DNA of 64,000 bases from Kudoa neothunni (GCA_964304625.1 OZ199839.1:1488001-1552000); one strand, 5' to 3'; shown: positions 38,012-52,200, counted from the first letter of the stretch. Notes: generated from the letters alone by a model not told the origin. A program made the numbers and translations.

Positions 38012-41011
38012 AGGTTAAAGTTCAGTTTCGTTGTTATAAAAAATTCTGCCGGATGTACGTTCGAGTTGGGGTTGGCAACGCTGGTTTCGCACAAACGTGC
38101 GCAGGCGCGACCAAAAATAAAACTGGAGCTACAAGGTGATTTCGAAAATGATGAGTATTTTGATGCTTTAGAGGAGCATCAAAACTCATCATCTGACGTT
38201 GAGATGAAATCTGAAATTTTATTTGACGAGAATGAAAAGCTCTTTTTACAAAATGAAGCCAATAAACTCACATATATTGAGATAAAAAATACATTGGAAA
38301 ATCTTTATGTAAGGATAAAAATATTTATTTCAGCTTAGGTTTTGTAGAAAACCAAAAATAAAGTGTTTTTGGACAAACTTCCGGACAAAGGGGAACGGAT
38401 TTTCCGGAAGATTGCCCTCTACGAACGAGCTCTGAAAATCAAATCCAAAGAAGTCTCTAATTTAAATAAAGTAGAGCCAAAAATCACAAAGATTAAATCA
38501 CCCGAAAAACCAATTAAACAACCACCCCTGATACAATTGAATGAATATGAGTTGTTTTTGGAGCAATTTTCAAAGTATTAATAAGTCAGATAATAACAAA
38601 ATAAATTCAGCAAATATCCTATGTGATTAGGTGCGTGAAGAGTAAACAAGATTTTTGTAATCGACCAATATCCACCAAATTGGAAACTACACTCAACCAT
38701 CCCCTTTTACCACACCAACAGCAAGGCTTGAAATGGATGTTATGGCGCGAAAACCATTCACAATGTCCTGGTGGTATACTTGCTGACGATATGGGACTAG
38801 GGAAAACTGTTACAACGCTAGCACTAATTCTCAATACTTCTTCGACTGATGACGGTGCTCCATTTTTACCTTCATCTACTTTGATAATTTGCCCTGCTTC
38901 CGTCATATACAATTGGGAGTTTGAGATTAACAAACATATCAAACTATCTAAATCACAGTTTTCTCATTTTCTTCTACACGGAAACATCTTTAATAGAATA
39001 AAATCGCTGAAAAGTTACGCATTTGAAGCCGCTCTAACCAATCACACAGTCGTATTATCCACATATAATATGATTCAGATTCACGTAGTTAGTGTTATTG
39101 TATTAGTTGTCTAAAGTTGGTTGTATAGTTTGAAAAGCTGAAGGAGATACCGTGGAAACGAATCGTTTTGGATGAAGGGCATTCGATTAGAAACCCTCAC
39201 AGTAAGATATCACAAGTGGCCTGTCAATTGGTCGCTAGTAATACGGATTTTTTGGTTGGCATGGAATTTTGAATTTGTTTAAGAATATCGTTGGATACTA
39301 ACCGGAACACCAATACAGAATCGACTGTTAGATTTTTATGCGCTAATCAGATTCCTTGACATCCAGCCCTTGAAATCGTTATCCGTGTGGAGCAGGTTTT
39401 TTCCTTCAACAACCGAAGGCAGCGGTAATAAAAGTGCAAACGTAGCTTTCCATGCACTCTCTATGAAGAGAGCTCAACAATTGGCCGCTGTAATTTTGTT
39501 GCGTCGATTGAAAACCGATAAAATCGATGGCAAACCATTGGTAATAATATTTGGCGCATATAAACACCTACAATAATCTAAGCTAATATTATCACTTAAA
39601 TGAGTAATCGTAGGAATAATGGGATATAGCATATGTTACATAAGTTTTTCTATTTTAAGCCATCTAGATAATATTACCTGAAAGAGTGTGTGTTACTCAT
39701 AGACTCAAATTGAATAGTTACGATCGACAAATGTATGAGTCATTAAAGTTCATATCCAAGTAGAGCGAAATTAGTTTTTACTGAGGAATTAATGTTTTCT
39801 TGAAGGAGTTGTTGTAAGGGTTACCTTGATCACAGTAGAACAGGCGAGAAATATGGCTGGGTATTCACCAAAGTTGAGCAATTCCAATCGACATATCCTG
39901 GAGTTAATTTGAATCGTGCTTTAAAGATGCTTGGGGTTGATAGGCTGACTCCGACTAAAAATTACAATCGAAATACATCGTCACTGCAACCTAAGAATAC
40001 CTATACTCATTTGTGGATACTTTTCCTTCGTTTAAGACAAGCTTGTTGTCATTTGGAGTTATTGGATAGTGGTGAGGTGGAAAGCGAGCCTGATTTATTA
40101 TCGATAGACAGCGACCTATCGAATAAGTTTACGGTTGATGATGACCTGGGAAGTTTGATAGAAGAGATTGATAGCATGAGTTTAAAGCAATCAAAATCTA
40201 CCAAATCATCTATCAAGACTTTAAACCAATCACATCCTTCCAACAGCTACCAAAGCACCAAAGTAAATATTGAATATTGTTACTTTTTAACGATTATATC
40301 AGGTGAATCATTTAATAAATACTCTTGATCGAATTTCAACGGAAGAAACCCTCTTCAAATGGTTATTTATTTAATTGTTTATCTAATGTGTATAAATCTT
40401 AATTCTATAATTAAACCTACTTTGGATATTTTAGTGTAGTAGTTTCTCAATGGACATCCTTTTTGGAGGTGATACGTGAAAAACTTGTACAACTCAATTA
40501 TAATGTCGTATCAATCTATGGAAAGTATTCTTTGAAGGTGTGTGATTAATATGACTGGCTGTTAGAACAAAGGTTGGGGACAGACTTGAAATAGTTAAGA
40601 AGTTTAACTCTCAGGACAGCAACGTTCAAGTGAGTAGCTTTTAAAATAATATAGATCGATTAATCCAATAAAGCTCGTAAAACCTAAATTTGTTTAATTA
40701 TATTTTTCAGATAATGTTATTGTCGTTAAAAGCTGGCGGAATTGGTCTCAACCTTACCGCTGCAAATCATTTATTTCATATGGATCAACACTGGAATCCC
40801 TCATTAGATGATCAGGCTGCCGACCGAATTTATCGAATTGGCCAAAAACGGAAGGTCACAATACATCGGTAGCTTTGAGGGATTTCACAACATTTTTTAA
40901 TTACATTTGCTTAGTTATTTGTGTGAGAACACCATTGAAGAATACGTTCTAAAGTTGCAGGACTCAAAACGTCAACTTATTTCAAACGTGATAGATTGGT
41001 ACTTTAATTAA
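38012..41011 (+). CDS. TTF2: Transcription termination factor 2-like SNF2 ATPase
   Basis: Swi2/Snf2 double-stranded-DNA translocase that strips RNA polymerase II from templates, for example at mitosis. After a charged N-terminal part ([34 protein letters not shown], the latter typical of TTF2) come the helicase motifs: [16 protein letters not shown], motif [17 protein letters not shown] (38790), Ia [25 protein letters not shown] (39165), [22 protein letters not shown] (39285), then [30 protein letters not shown] (40440), [20 protein letters not shown], and [16 protein letters not shown] (40820). The C-terminus [17 protein letters not shown] ends at TAA 41009-41011. Motif II has DEGH where DEAH is usual. 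Introns are mostly 40-100 nt. The N-terminus is incomplete: coordinates begin at the first exon I trust, and no GRF zinc finger was found upstream. Confidence 0.9.
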
Positions 41012-41221
41012 CCAAAATTATTTGTTTTCCCATCAAGTTAATTTAATTTAATTTAATGTTATCGTCATAGTGATCAAAATACCATTTCAAATTCACTCAA
41101 CTCCACCGAACTAATCAATATTATATCGTGTTTGTAGCTGATTCACCCGTGAAAATTGAAAAAGAGCGATGTATAAATTTAGCGGAAAAATTTGATAGTT
41201 TAAAAGAATATTATATAGTTA

Positions 41222-42990
41222 TTATATTATTAAACGACGTTTTTTATTTCGTTGAGCATTATTTGTATTCTTGTTGAATTTGGGTAGCCATTTTTTCAAA
41301 TCTATTCCTTTCTTCTGTAAATTTGTTGGTTTTAAACTTCTCAAAAATTGAAATCCGTTGCATCTGTTAAATATTCTAACATAAAACATTAAAGAACATA
41401 TAATTAGGACAGCCGCTCCTGCTGTAGCTACGCCTGTAATAGCTCTTTTAAATATTTTAAACGTATCTGATATCCCCGTAGGATCGTAACTAGTTTTTGA
41501 AATTTTTAGATTTATTTGGCTGCCTTGTCTCTAAAATATTATTTTATTATTGCATTGTAGCTTTAATCTCTTGTGGTGCTCTCTTACCCGGAGGACAATC
41601 GAAAAGTTGTATTTCTTTTCCATAAGATACATTAGCGCCATTGAGTAGGTATAATGAATGCATTTTTTATAGCTAGAATAAGACGCCTATATTATGAAAT
41701 ATAAACTGATTTTTTAAGTTCATAAAATTTTTACTGTTAGAGTTAATGTTTGACAAAAATACATGAGATTCATATGGACGTCATTCGCATTCGTGTTATT
41801 ATCAATCACTCTGACCACTGTTTCAAAATAACCTAACAACTTTTTATAAATCTTAAATAAAGTTATTCGTATATTTGAATATACTAAAATCGTTTTATTA
41901 GCGAATTCTTCGAGTAGTGCTGGCAGAGGAAAACTAGAAGGTGATTGGTCGATTTTCTCTTCCAAATATTGAATAATTTCTTTCTCACACGCATTGAAAT
42001 TATTGTATAAGAATTCATGAAACTGATTAATTTTAGTCTTTTTTTCACAGAATTTAGAATTTGTTCTCAATTTATAACATTCAGTGTACCGATAGACTCC
42101 TCCAAAACATCGATCCCATCTTTTTGGATATGGGAGAGGCTGGGTTTCCTGTTTGAATATTGAAATTATTTATCAAAAATACAGTTATTGACAACTATAA
42201 TATGTAAATATACTGACAAAGAATTTATGAAACTGTCATAGCCTGATTTATCGCTGAAGAAACGATAAGAATTGAAGAGGTCGGCGTTCGATTGATTCGA
42301 TAATTGCGTTTGGGCGAAGTAAGGATTGCTGTTCGATGCATTACTCTGTCGCCGAAATACTAACATTTTTAATCTATGCGCCCCCAACCATACAAAACCA
42401 TCTGGTAATGACGTCTAAATATAAAAATTCATGTTATTAAACTCAGGTCAAAATTACTTTGTTTAATCCCTTGTAAATATTTTCGTACATACGTAATGGG
42501 CTTAACGGAACTAGAGACACCAATTCGAAATCTTTAATGATTTTCGATGTGTTTTTTAAATAATTGCTTAGTGTACTAACTTTAATAATTAGCTTGGACT
42601 TGTTACTAAAAATAATTATTTAGCGTATCGTATTTATTTTTACAATCTGTAAGATTCACAGGTTCCTTCAAAGAATAAGGTTATATTTGGAATGGTATTA
42701 AATCTTAGTGGTGGTAAAAGGTCTTTGTATTTTTTTAGTTCATTTGAAATACATTTCTCCTCCATTGCATTTCCGGTTCCTAAACATTCCGGGGTTTCTT
42801 AAAAATGTTAGATTTACATATCAAAAAATTTTATTATATTTTCACTTTCACGTATTTTTGAAAGCTTCATCATTTTCCCATCGTAAGCTCGAGGTGTTAT
42901 ATTCGATATTGGAATGTAACTGAAATAATAATTATTGTGACACACCTCCAAGGTCACACCGTACTAAAAAATATTTAGCTACTATTCGAC
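41222..42990 (-). CDS. Unrecognised Cys-rich single-pass membrane protein
   Basis: Not recognised, but supported by at least six minus-strand exons that join in frame through GT...AG introns of 40-60 nt. Order: ECLGTGNAMEEKCISNELKK, then LPPLRFNTIPNITLFFEGTC; SLVPLSPLRMYENIYKG; TSLPDGFVWLGAHRLKMLVF; LPYPKRWDRCFGGVYRYTEC; FPLPALLEEFANKTI; KKCIHYTYSMALMYLM and KYNFSIVLRRQGSQINLKI. Next is a hydrophobic helix rich in small residues (AITGVATAGAAVLIICSLMF, 41390-41450) and a basic tail NNAQRNKKRRLII with TAA at 41222-41224. Multiple Cys and N-x-S/T sites before the helix suggest an extracellular/lumenal part and type I topology. The 5' end is unresolved and no signal peptide was identified. It converges on TTF2, 210 bp apart. 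Confidence 0.65.
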
Positions 42991-44363
42991 ACATTGTTTA
43001 TTGTGAAAAAATGTAGAATTCTCAATCAAATATATATTTTAAGTATTAAATTAAATAAAATATTAGATAGTTTAGTGAAATTCTGTTATCTTTTTAATAA
43101 TTTATTAATCAATGTTTTATTATTTATTGGGTATTAAGTACGTATACAAATTGAATAAAAACGATTTTGTGAGGAATTGAAAATTACGTTTCCGTTTCCG
43201 TTCATTTGAGTGTTAGTTTGATCAACGTTTCTAACGACAACCAGAATCAACCAAATTATTTTGCATACTATAAACATTATTGTGCCCGCTCGACTGTCCA
43301 AACGAAATTAGCTTATCGGTAAATCTATTGATATGCATATTAAAAGCCATAAGGAGCGTTTATTCGGTAGATTACCTGGGCCGATCGGTTTTGTAGGAAT
43401 TAAAGGATTTGGTATATATTGGATTGTAGGAGTGACGTCGGAGATTTTTAATTATAATTTTAAAAAGAATAATGATTTTATTTTTGTCTTACATAACTAA
43501 TTTTTCATCAATCTTTTATGCTCAAATTAATTAAAGTTAACTTTGCATCTACGCCAAATAAATATAATAAACTTATATAATTTTTTTTCTATTCTGATAT
43601 TATTTTAGTCTTTTAGCAAGAGTAAGAAGTAGGTTTTGATTATTTGTCCTAAATATTACAGTTATTTTTTAAGCGTTTTATATAAATAAAATGCTAAAAA
43701 ATCATTTTCATATGATCTACAAACACAATTCGATATTATAAAAATTATTTTTTCGCTAAAATCCTAAATGATTAACACTAAAATAAATAATTCATAGTAT
43801 TTACAGATTGAAATTATAATAATATCAAAAATGGAATTATCACTATATTTTTAAAACATTGTACTGCCTAATTCTCTTAAGAGATTCTAAGAAAAGTCAA
43901 CATATAATCATTATTAGCAATATCGAATATTTTATACAATTATTTATTACAAAAAACGTTTCTTTGTAAATTTATTTAAAAATACATGAGTAATATTTGG
44001 TGTTGTCTATAAGCTATGATATTGAGTTTGATAAAAGATTCCTATATTTCAAATTTTATAAAGCTATGTCAAAAAATATAATAAAATTAAAAAATAGCAA
44101 ATTTTGAATATATAAAGTAATTTTTGATATATAAGCATTTCCGATAAAAAGATTATCAGATACCTAAGACAGCTATTGGCTAAAATTACTTGCTAATTTT
44201 ATAAAAAGTCCAAATTATTTGTAGTATTCCTCCATAAATGTATTTATTGTTTGTTATATAATGCATTTAAAGATGTTTTTGAATATAAATTTCTATAGTT
44301 ACTCTACAATACACAAATACCTTCACGGCTACGAATACATTATAAATAAATTGTTAATATTAA

Positions 44364-44438
44364 CCTTCAGAGCGCATCAAAATCGACTATACATTTGTTG
44401 CTTTTGGGATAAATTTGACCTCAGAAACGCTCGGAAGG
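44364..44438. mobile_element. 75-bp TTAA-flanked mini-element
   Basis: TTAA at 44360-44363 and 44439-44442 flank inverted ends CCTTCAGAGCG and, reverse complement, CCTTCCGAGCG. A GGGATAAATTTGACC stretch inside recalls the piggyBac-type palindromes. It is probably a miniature piggyBac-like MITE. Confidence 0.5.
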
Positions 44439-44725
44439 TTAATTATTTTAGAATTCAAATTTTTTCAATCGATAAAGAAGTATTTAACACAAAATTAATT
44501 AAAAATAAGTTAGAATATGTGGCAATACTTTGTGTTTTATTGAGATGAATATTATTCCCTCGTTTTACAAAATAGTAAAGTATTGGAATCAAATCTTATT
44601 CATCAATTATTGAAGAGATACGGTTGGCGTGTTTTAATTTTTCTAAAATTTTTATTGGTTTTGGATGTATTTCGATAGGATAAGGCCAATTAACTTTTAC
44701 CTTGTTCTCCCATTAAAGATCTACC

Positions 44726-44825
44726 TCGGAAATAATAACTAATTGCATTCCTGATCTAGTTTTAGTAAAAGACACCCCGAAAATAATACAGAATGATATT
44801 CCTGATCTAGTTTGTAATATTAACC
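44726..44825 (+). repeat. Two-copy tandem repeat, ~52 bp unit
   Basis: Two adjacent units share CGGAAATAATA / CGAAAATAATA and ATTCCTGATCTAGTTT. Function unknown. Confidence 0.5.
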
Positions 44826-45908
44826 CGTGTAAAATACTCAAAATCTGGATATTCTGAATTACTTAAAAAATAACTCTAACAATGTAATTTAAATTGGTAG
44901 TTAATAATAACAAAAATATTGACGGCAATATACTAATTAATCACGTAGATTTCATGATTTTATTGTCGTATCACCTTCATTTTTATATAAAAAATAAACC
45001 TACTCATCAAATTATATATTCTACGCCTAACTTTTCCCAATAATAATGTTACTTTTTCTATTTAAAAATATCGTTTTTAATTCGATTATAGAAGCTAAAT
45101 AACGCGTAGAGAGTTTGATATGTTAGAAATATAAGATTTTATGTCCTTTATAAAACAAAAAAATTTTTTTCTAATCCACATTATATTCAGAAAGATAAGG
45201 TGGTAAATAAGTTATTTCCAAAAAATTGGAATGTTATTAAAGTTAACAAAATCGCATGAATAAAACGATATAAAATACGTATCTAAAAATTATATAAAAT
45301 ATTTTTCATCCCCAAGAGCTCACGAAATCTCTTCTACTTTATGGTTTAGCTTGAATATGTTTTTTTGTTCCCAGCAGCTTATGGGAAATATCTCGAAGAC
45401 AATCAAATATTCGTTTTATCCTCTCTGTGCTCAAATAATGATTATAATTGTCATGTTTCGGATTTATTATTAGCGCTTTATCAGATCCAGCCTATTTGTA
45501 GTTGTATAGACTAAAATACGATAACGAGATACCGATATAAACTCTCGAACGTCCACATTTTTCTTGGGTTTATCCAAGTTCTCTACTCAAAATGTTAAAA
45601 ACATTTATGAAACGCAATAAAAACTTGTTTGATAGGAGAATAAGTGAATTTTTGAAATAATTATTAAAAATAAAATGTTCATCGAACTCAACCAACAAAA
45701 GAATAGACGCAAGTTCTGTGTGACGCCTCAGTAACAATTGCATTTACAACAACAATAACAATTTATATTTCTCGTATGTTTATCATTGCTATCTAAGCGA
45801 GTTACATAAATATGTGAATTTATATAAAATATTAATTGAAATACACCCCAAAAATGGAAACTAAATCTATTACAAAACTAAACTATCAACAATTTCGGTA
45901 TCTAAAAA

Positions 45909-46598
45909 TTATGAAATATCTTTTATAAAATCAGGAATGATGGCATTGCCGATGGTTTCCACTTCGGCCAACGAATTTAGAATGTTTTGAAACTTTTGAA
46001 TATCTTCATGGGAAACTGATTCATCGCCGATTATTCGTTTGACCAATCTTTCTCTCTTTGGTAGTAGAAACGATGCGGCTGCAACAGCCTTACGTATGAT
46101 CCAAATGTGTTTTTTCGAAATAGTCAAATCATAGCAATCACGAATAATTTGGCTTGAACTCATGTAGTGGTAAGAGTTGTTCAAAAGTCTAGTCAACCGT
46201 AATTAAAATAACGATTTTCAAACAGCATTGGGACACCTTTCGAATACGAGTCTAATGAATTCATAAGCGCGATGAAGAACAACAAAATTCCGTGTTCCGC
46301 TATCGAATACCAGCTTAGGATCGCTCAACATACCACTCGTCTTTTCGAACTCAATCATATCGACCACACTGATGTAATGCTGTTTGTTGGATGTGGTGAG
46401 GAACGCACGTAATATAGCAAGTTTATTGTCAATGTCCAATCGCGCGAATCCAAATATTCCTCCAAATGCACCCACCACATCTCTGAAGCTCTCATAGATG
46501 TCACAATATAATTCAAGTGGTACAAGATTTTTGTGGGGTGATTCCAAAAATAAGGCAACCTTTGGTTCTAACTGTTCGAGATAATTTAACGAACACAT
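45909..46598 (-). CDS. CPTP: Ceramide-1-phosphate transfer protein (GLTP fold)
   Basis: Cytosolic lipid shuttle of the glycolipid-transfer-protein superfamily, CPTP/GLTPD1 branch. Two exons (46237-46598 and 45909-46188) joined by a 48-nt intron give 213 residues; human CPTP has 214. Landmarks: LEPKVALFLESPH; GGIFGFARLDIDNKLAILRA, in which the headgroup Asp and Lys (human D56, K60) are kept; SGTRNFVVLHRAYEFIRL with the first Arg (R106); and HIWIIRKAV matching the H150 region. The position of human R110, part of the phosphate-binding cluster, is Val here. Stop TAA follows DFIKDIS. Start is the first Met, which fits the family length. Neighbours give no functional link. Confidence 0.9.
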
Positions 46599-49216
46599 TC
46601 AATCGCTCCGTAACTCTACTATATATTCAATTCATAAATTTGGATGATGTTTTCGATGATTATTTACTTAAGCGAAACCTAAACGTATTCAGCCGATACA
46701 TTGATACTTGTTGTGAGGTCCTATGGGTGTGATGACGTTCCTATGACGTTAACGGTAATCCAACCTAAGAATTAGATTAACAACAAATCATCAATATAGT
46801 AATCATTAGATGTCGAACGATTGTTCTTTTGATCCACAAAAGACGTTCCAATTTGTATAGACAAATAAAGCAGTATAATTTCGCTCCAATATTCCAACGT
46901 TACACAAATAACTTGACGCCTTCAAGTGCAACCTATGCAAAATAATCATTTCTAATTGCTACAAGGTGCAGACTTTTTAAGTGATGTTACCATTAATCAA
47001 TTCTGTTTTTCTCTTCGATGGCAAAAATAATTGTACTAATGAAAGCAATTTTTATCTTTTAATATTAATCGTTTAAAGTAATCTTTGGCAAGTTAGTGAT
47101 TAAAAAGTGTTTCTTGTTGTATCAAACTTAGATTTTGTCTTATTGAGGTATTTGAGCTCAAATTTTTATGTTATAACAATCAATTTTAAAAAAAGTTATT
47201 ACAACCAAATATTAAGAGCCCCTATGGAAGCTTTTTTCAAAATAATTAAATAGATATATTTGTATATATACATCTGACTGTAAATCAACGAGATAAAACC
47301 ACTAGGAAAAAATAAAATAAATTAAATTTTACAAATAATTAGATTTTAGGCATGGTTTAACTAATACAATTCCCATAATGGATCAAAATATGACATTGGG
47401 ATTAAAATTGCGTGATAAATCAAATTCTCTTCCCTTTCTATGAATTGCCGTCTTTAATGATGTCCCATGTTTTAAATTCCTATTCTTGAATGGTTGCATA
47501 ACCGCAAAATAGTATTCAAAAATAAGAAATTTTCGCACATTATAGAGAATATAAATATTACCGTAATTTTTTTAAGTGCGAAAAATCCGAATGGATGTCT
47601 TTATAATTAACGATATGCTTTATTTAAAATTAAAATACCTACAATACAAATGTATCAAAATAATGTTAAAATTAAACGTTATACCAAACCATTCTTAGAT
47701 TCCACAAAACATAAATTTAAGCTAAAAAGAATATGCCAATAATTCATTAAAATAAGCACATTTTTAAATTTTATATTTGAATTGAGACCTTTTTCGAATT
47801 TTTCATCATCAAAAGCGACGATGCAAAGCCTTTATAACCGCGGATAATTTTGGAAATATGACGAAGCGTTAATGTGTCAGAATTGTAAATGTTTTAAATT
47901 GTACAAAACTTTTGGATTTAGGATATTTAGTGATAAGCTATGATTAAAAGTATTTACTAATAAATTATCAAAAAATTCTAAATTAACGCAATATTTCAAC
48001 ATTTTCTAGCAAATCGCGCACGCGTAACATATCACCTCATAATTTGCTCAAAATCAGGGTTTTTTATTAAAAACGTTTAAAATCAAAAAATTTTATGTTT
48101 TAAGATTATTTCCATAATTTTCATCGCATTTAATCATTCATTAATACGAAACCTAATAACTAAATAATTTCTTTGAATCTGTTCTCTATTTGGATATAAA
48201 TGCAAACAATTATTTAAGGGATGATACAAATGTTCGTTTCAGTTCTCAATTCTTTAGATGATGATTTTTATAGGTTCTATAACATTTAACAGATAGCGAA
48301 CACATAATCTAACATGATAAAATTATATAATGACCGCTTTCGAATTCTGTATATCAAAAAAAATATTTTGTATTAAATATTCGTCAAAATAATTGGAATT
48401 TTTAATCTAACTTAACCCTCTAATGTACTAAAAATAGACTGCGCTACGATGAATTTTGAGGTAAAAAATTACCCCAGTATTTTATTTCTCCATTCGAACC
48501 ATAAAAAATATTTGGTTCCAGAAAATAAAAATGGGCATAATCTCATGGGTAGATTCAGCTGTAAAACAACTAACATCTCATGCAGTAATCCTCATAATCC
48601 CACGAAAACTGTATTCTTTAGGATCTCTCATGGCAGTTTTTGATTAAAGCTTAATGTTAGAGTAGATTGCATATTTATATCAAGCAATAAATATTTTTCT
48701 TATTATTCAATCAATAAAATAGAATATTTAATGAGAACAATATTTGCAAGTACTCAGAATGAATTTTGCAACAGTTTCATACATCTGAAACAAGCAATAA
48801 TGGGTTTCTTATCGATTTGCCGTAAAAAACATTTAAACCTTGAAAACATTGTTCATTTATTTGGTGTGCTGAGTTATAACCGATTAGATAAGGTTGAGCT
48901 CGTAGGATTTTGGGGCTTCAGGATGTTTCTTTCTATTAACGGAAAGATATAATAACTTTGTCTTATTTTCAAAAACTTTCTCCTAACCATATTATCTCCA
49001 AAGTTTTGTTTGTATACGGAAAACGCATTTATAAATAATGATGCAATTAATTATAGAGACAACACCATAGGTCGTCATTACTGATTGTGGATTGAGCCGA
49101 ATTCTCAAAATTTTCAATCTCGTTAGATTCTTACGACATATCAATTTCAAAGTATTCATAATCATTTAACTGCTATTGGTGAAAATCCATCTCCATCATT
49201 GTTATGATAAAATTAA
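46599..49216. other. Intergenic, AT-rich, with a piggyBac-type end
   Basis: No gene seen. At 48414-48477 TTAACCCTCTAATG is followed by GAGGTAAAAAATTACCCC, a piggyBac-type terminus without a visible partner. Confidence 0.4.
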
Positions 49217-52200
49217 GGCAGTGGCTATTACCACGGGAATCAATTTCTCTGCAATTATTATCTCTATTAAATAACTAATTTCATAATACTATTATTTATA
49301 TTTTTCTCCACCTAAATTATTGAATTAGGTAACAATTGAGAATATCTTTTTTTACATATTTATATTGTTTATTTTATTGATTGTTTTCCATAATTAAATG
49401 AAAAATTTATTAATCTTAATTTAATACATGATCAAAATTGTATTATATCATTTTCTGTCAATAATAATATTAAAGTTGAAGAATTGTGTGTGTTATTGTT
49501 TAAGTCTGACATTACTATAGAAGCGCGCGCTTCCACATGATATATTCAACCTCGTGTTATTTAATTTATTTTCAATCTTTATAATGTTTAAATTATGTGA
49601 TTTATCGTATTCTATTAATAAATTATGAACTTAAAGATAATATATGCTCACTATATTTCACAGATATGATGTGAATTTTCCGCTTTATATTTCAATATAG
49701 ACAAGAAATTTGAGAAAAACTAATCATAATTAGGTCATTTTTCAGAAATTAGATGAATATAACACGATGAACAATGGCTATCCTAGTCAAATAAATAATG
49801 AGAGATCTAAGAAAATTTAGTTTTTTTGTTGTATCCAATAGTGGTTAAAGCGTATCCCCTTGGTCTCCCAACAGACTTCACTCGAGAGGGAATTTTTAAG
49901 GCTAAAATAATTTAAAAAAAGAAAGGAAATGAAAGTACCATCAAGCTCGATCATATTTAAAGTAGGTGCTAATTGATCTTTAGATAAAACAATTTGGAGC
50001 TCGGGAGCAATTTTCATTTGAAATATTATTAACAATAATATTCTCGATAATCTCCTCACCTTGCGGAACAATATTATTACCAACACCCTCAACAATTATT
50101 TGAGAATTAAAAATATTCTCAATAACATCTATTTTTTGTAAGTTAGATACGAGTAAAATATTCAAGTTAAGCGTCATATACCTCTTCCTTCAGAGATATC
50201 TTCATCTTCGGCTATAGCCTCAGAGTATTCAATGGTGCGATTTCCTAAAAATAAATCAAGAAAAATTAAGTTTTCTTAAAATACCTAATTGATTTTTTTT
50301 TATTAATTTGATGTCGTGGTTCTTGATTATTTTTTCTATTGTGTTGAATAGTGATAGGCAACTATCATATAACTCCCCACAATATTCAGCGGACAAAGCT
50401 GCTAGCTTATTTGTGTAAATCACAGAGTTTTTTAAATGTTTTCCATAAGAATTTAAAAATTCCTTTTGGTTTTATTGTAATACTCTCTTTTGGTGTTATA
50501 TTTATAGTTTCCATTTCCAAGAATTGGCTCATGTAATCTTTTGACCATCTAGGGTGGTATCGATTTGAACCGAACATTGGAAGCAGGTTAAACGCTCTCT
50601 TTTTAAAAATATGACTACATGGAAGGAGATACGATCTGTAAATATAACAATTGCATCTTATGGATGTAGTTAAACTATCTGTATTCGTGTTTTCGTCAAA
50701 ATTTTGAATTTGTGGATTATATTGAAGGCAAATGGATTTAAATGATTAAAATACGCGTTTTAGAACTTCACTTGAGGTATCAACATTAATTGGGTTCAGT
50801 AATATTTTGGTTATATTGTATTTTCTTTCTATTCTCACTGATTTGAGAGCGTCAAAGAAATAGCGGAAAAAATCATGGAGATTCGAAAATTTCTTTATTG
50901 TTTGTTTTAGTTGGCCGTTAATGACTTCTAATCTATTATTGGTCAAGTTTTCATAGAAACGATATGCTACACTTAATCCTATGACCCATTCATCAGCGAT
51001 TGGTTCCCAATTGGATTTAAAAATAGTTAATAAACTTATCGTTGCTTTGTTGAAAAAGGTTATTGCATAACTTATCGAATTCATGTTTATTTTTCGAATA
51101 GATAATTTTTATTAAGAGTTTCAAGCAGTTGGTCCCTTTTCTCTCGTGTGATACCGTATTTCGACATAGTTATTTCACGTCTGAAACTTTGAGAAACATG
51201 AAATATACAGATCATTAGATTGGGAGTTTGGCAATAATTCTTTCAAACACTTCCTTAGAGTGTGGTGCTTGTCAGTAATGGTCGTTCGGACATTTTGAGT
51301 CATGTTCAGCATCATTTTTATTAGTTGAGAAATATACCATTTAATTGACTCCGCCGTTTCATCGTACAAGATGCAGCCGCTAGTTATGTGGGCTTCACCA
51401 ACCGAGTCTTCTGCAACAGACATACAATGGCGCACTAATAAACTAATAAAACAACGAAATAGAGAAAACCTCCTAAGATTACCGTGAGACTAGCAGTTTA
51501 TAGATTGCATCAAACATGGATAACTGGGAAGAAATTAATTGTGTTGAATATCTGCTTATCCATAAAAAAGATTCCACAAACATTTTTATTATCACCTAAT
51601 AAAACGCTCACTATGCAGTATCAGTATTAGTGATTTTTTAAAATTTCCACAACTAAAGTAATGTTATCAGATCCGACTTTTGAGATTTTTTTTAATGTTG
51701 TGAATAGCTTTCAAAGGTATATTCTTGCCTGAATCGCCATTTAACTTGGCTTGTATGAGTTTTTTGTTCGTTTCTGAGAGAAAGAAGCTCTGACAAATAG
51801 CCATCACTTTGGTTTAATTTCCTCTGACTGGGTAAGTTTTTCATAGATCAACGGATCATTTGGATAGTTAGGGGTAGTGTTAGAAGATCTAATCTCCAGG
51901 AAATTTCCATCTACACTTACTCTTAATGTAACTTTACATGGGCAATTTCTCTTAAGGGAAATTTTCTTATGCTTTCGCCTTTAACTCTATTTCGATAATG
52001 GGCTCCAAAGTAACATACATAAGTTATTTCGTAATACATTGGCGTGTTTTTAATATTTCGATTAACCCGGTTTTACACTGAGTCCAATTCTTCTTGAATC
52101 TTTAGATTCACAAAATGACTTTTCTCATACTCTTTAATATAGACTTTTAAACTTTTAAAAGTTTAAAATTTCATTCCAACATGAAAATTGTCCGAATTCG

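Larger units (their letters stand above)
42991..45908. other. Intergenic, AT-rich
   Basis: Holds a 75-bp TTAA mini-element and a short tandem duplication (see separate entries). A moderately GC-rich block at 43270-43440 has no frame and I found no RNA family match. Confidence 0.4.

Noticed and set aside
49521-49540. GC-rich palindrome GAAGCGCGCGCTTC as an operator
   Set aside because: A single short palindrome within the non-coding part of the MULE; no second site or protein to link it to.
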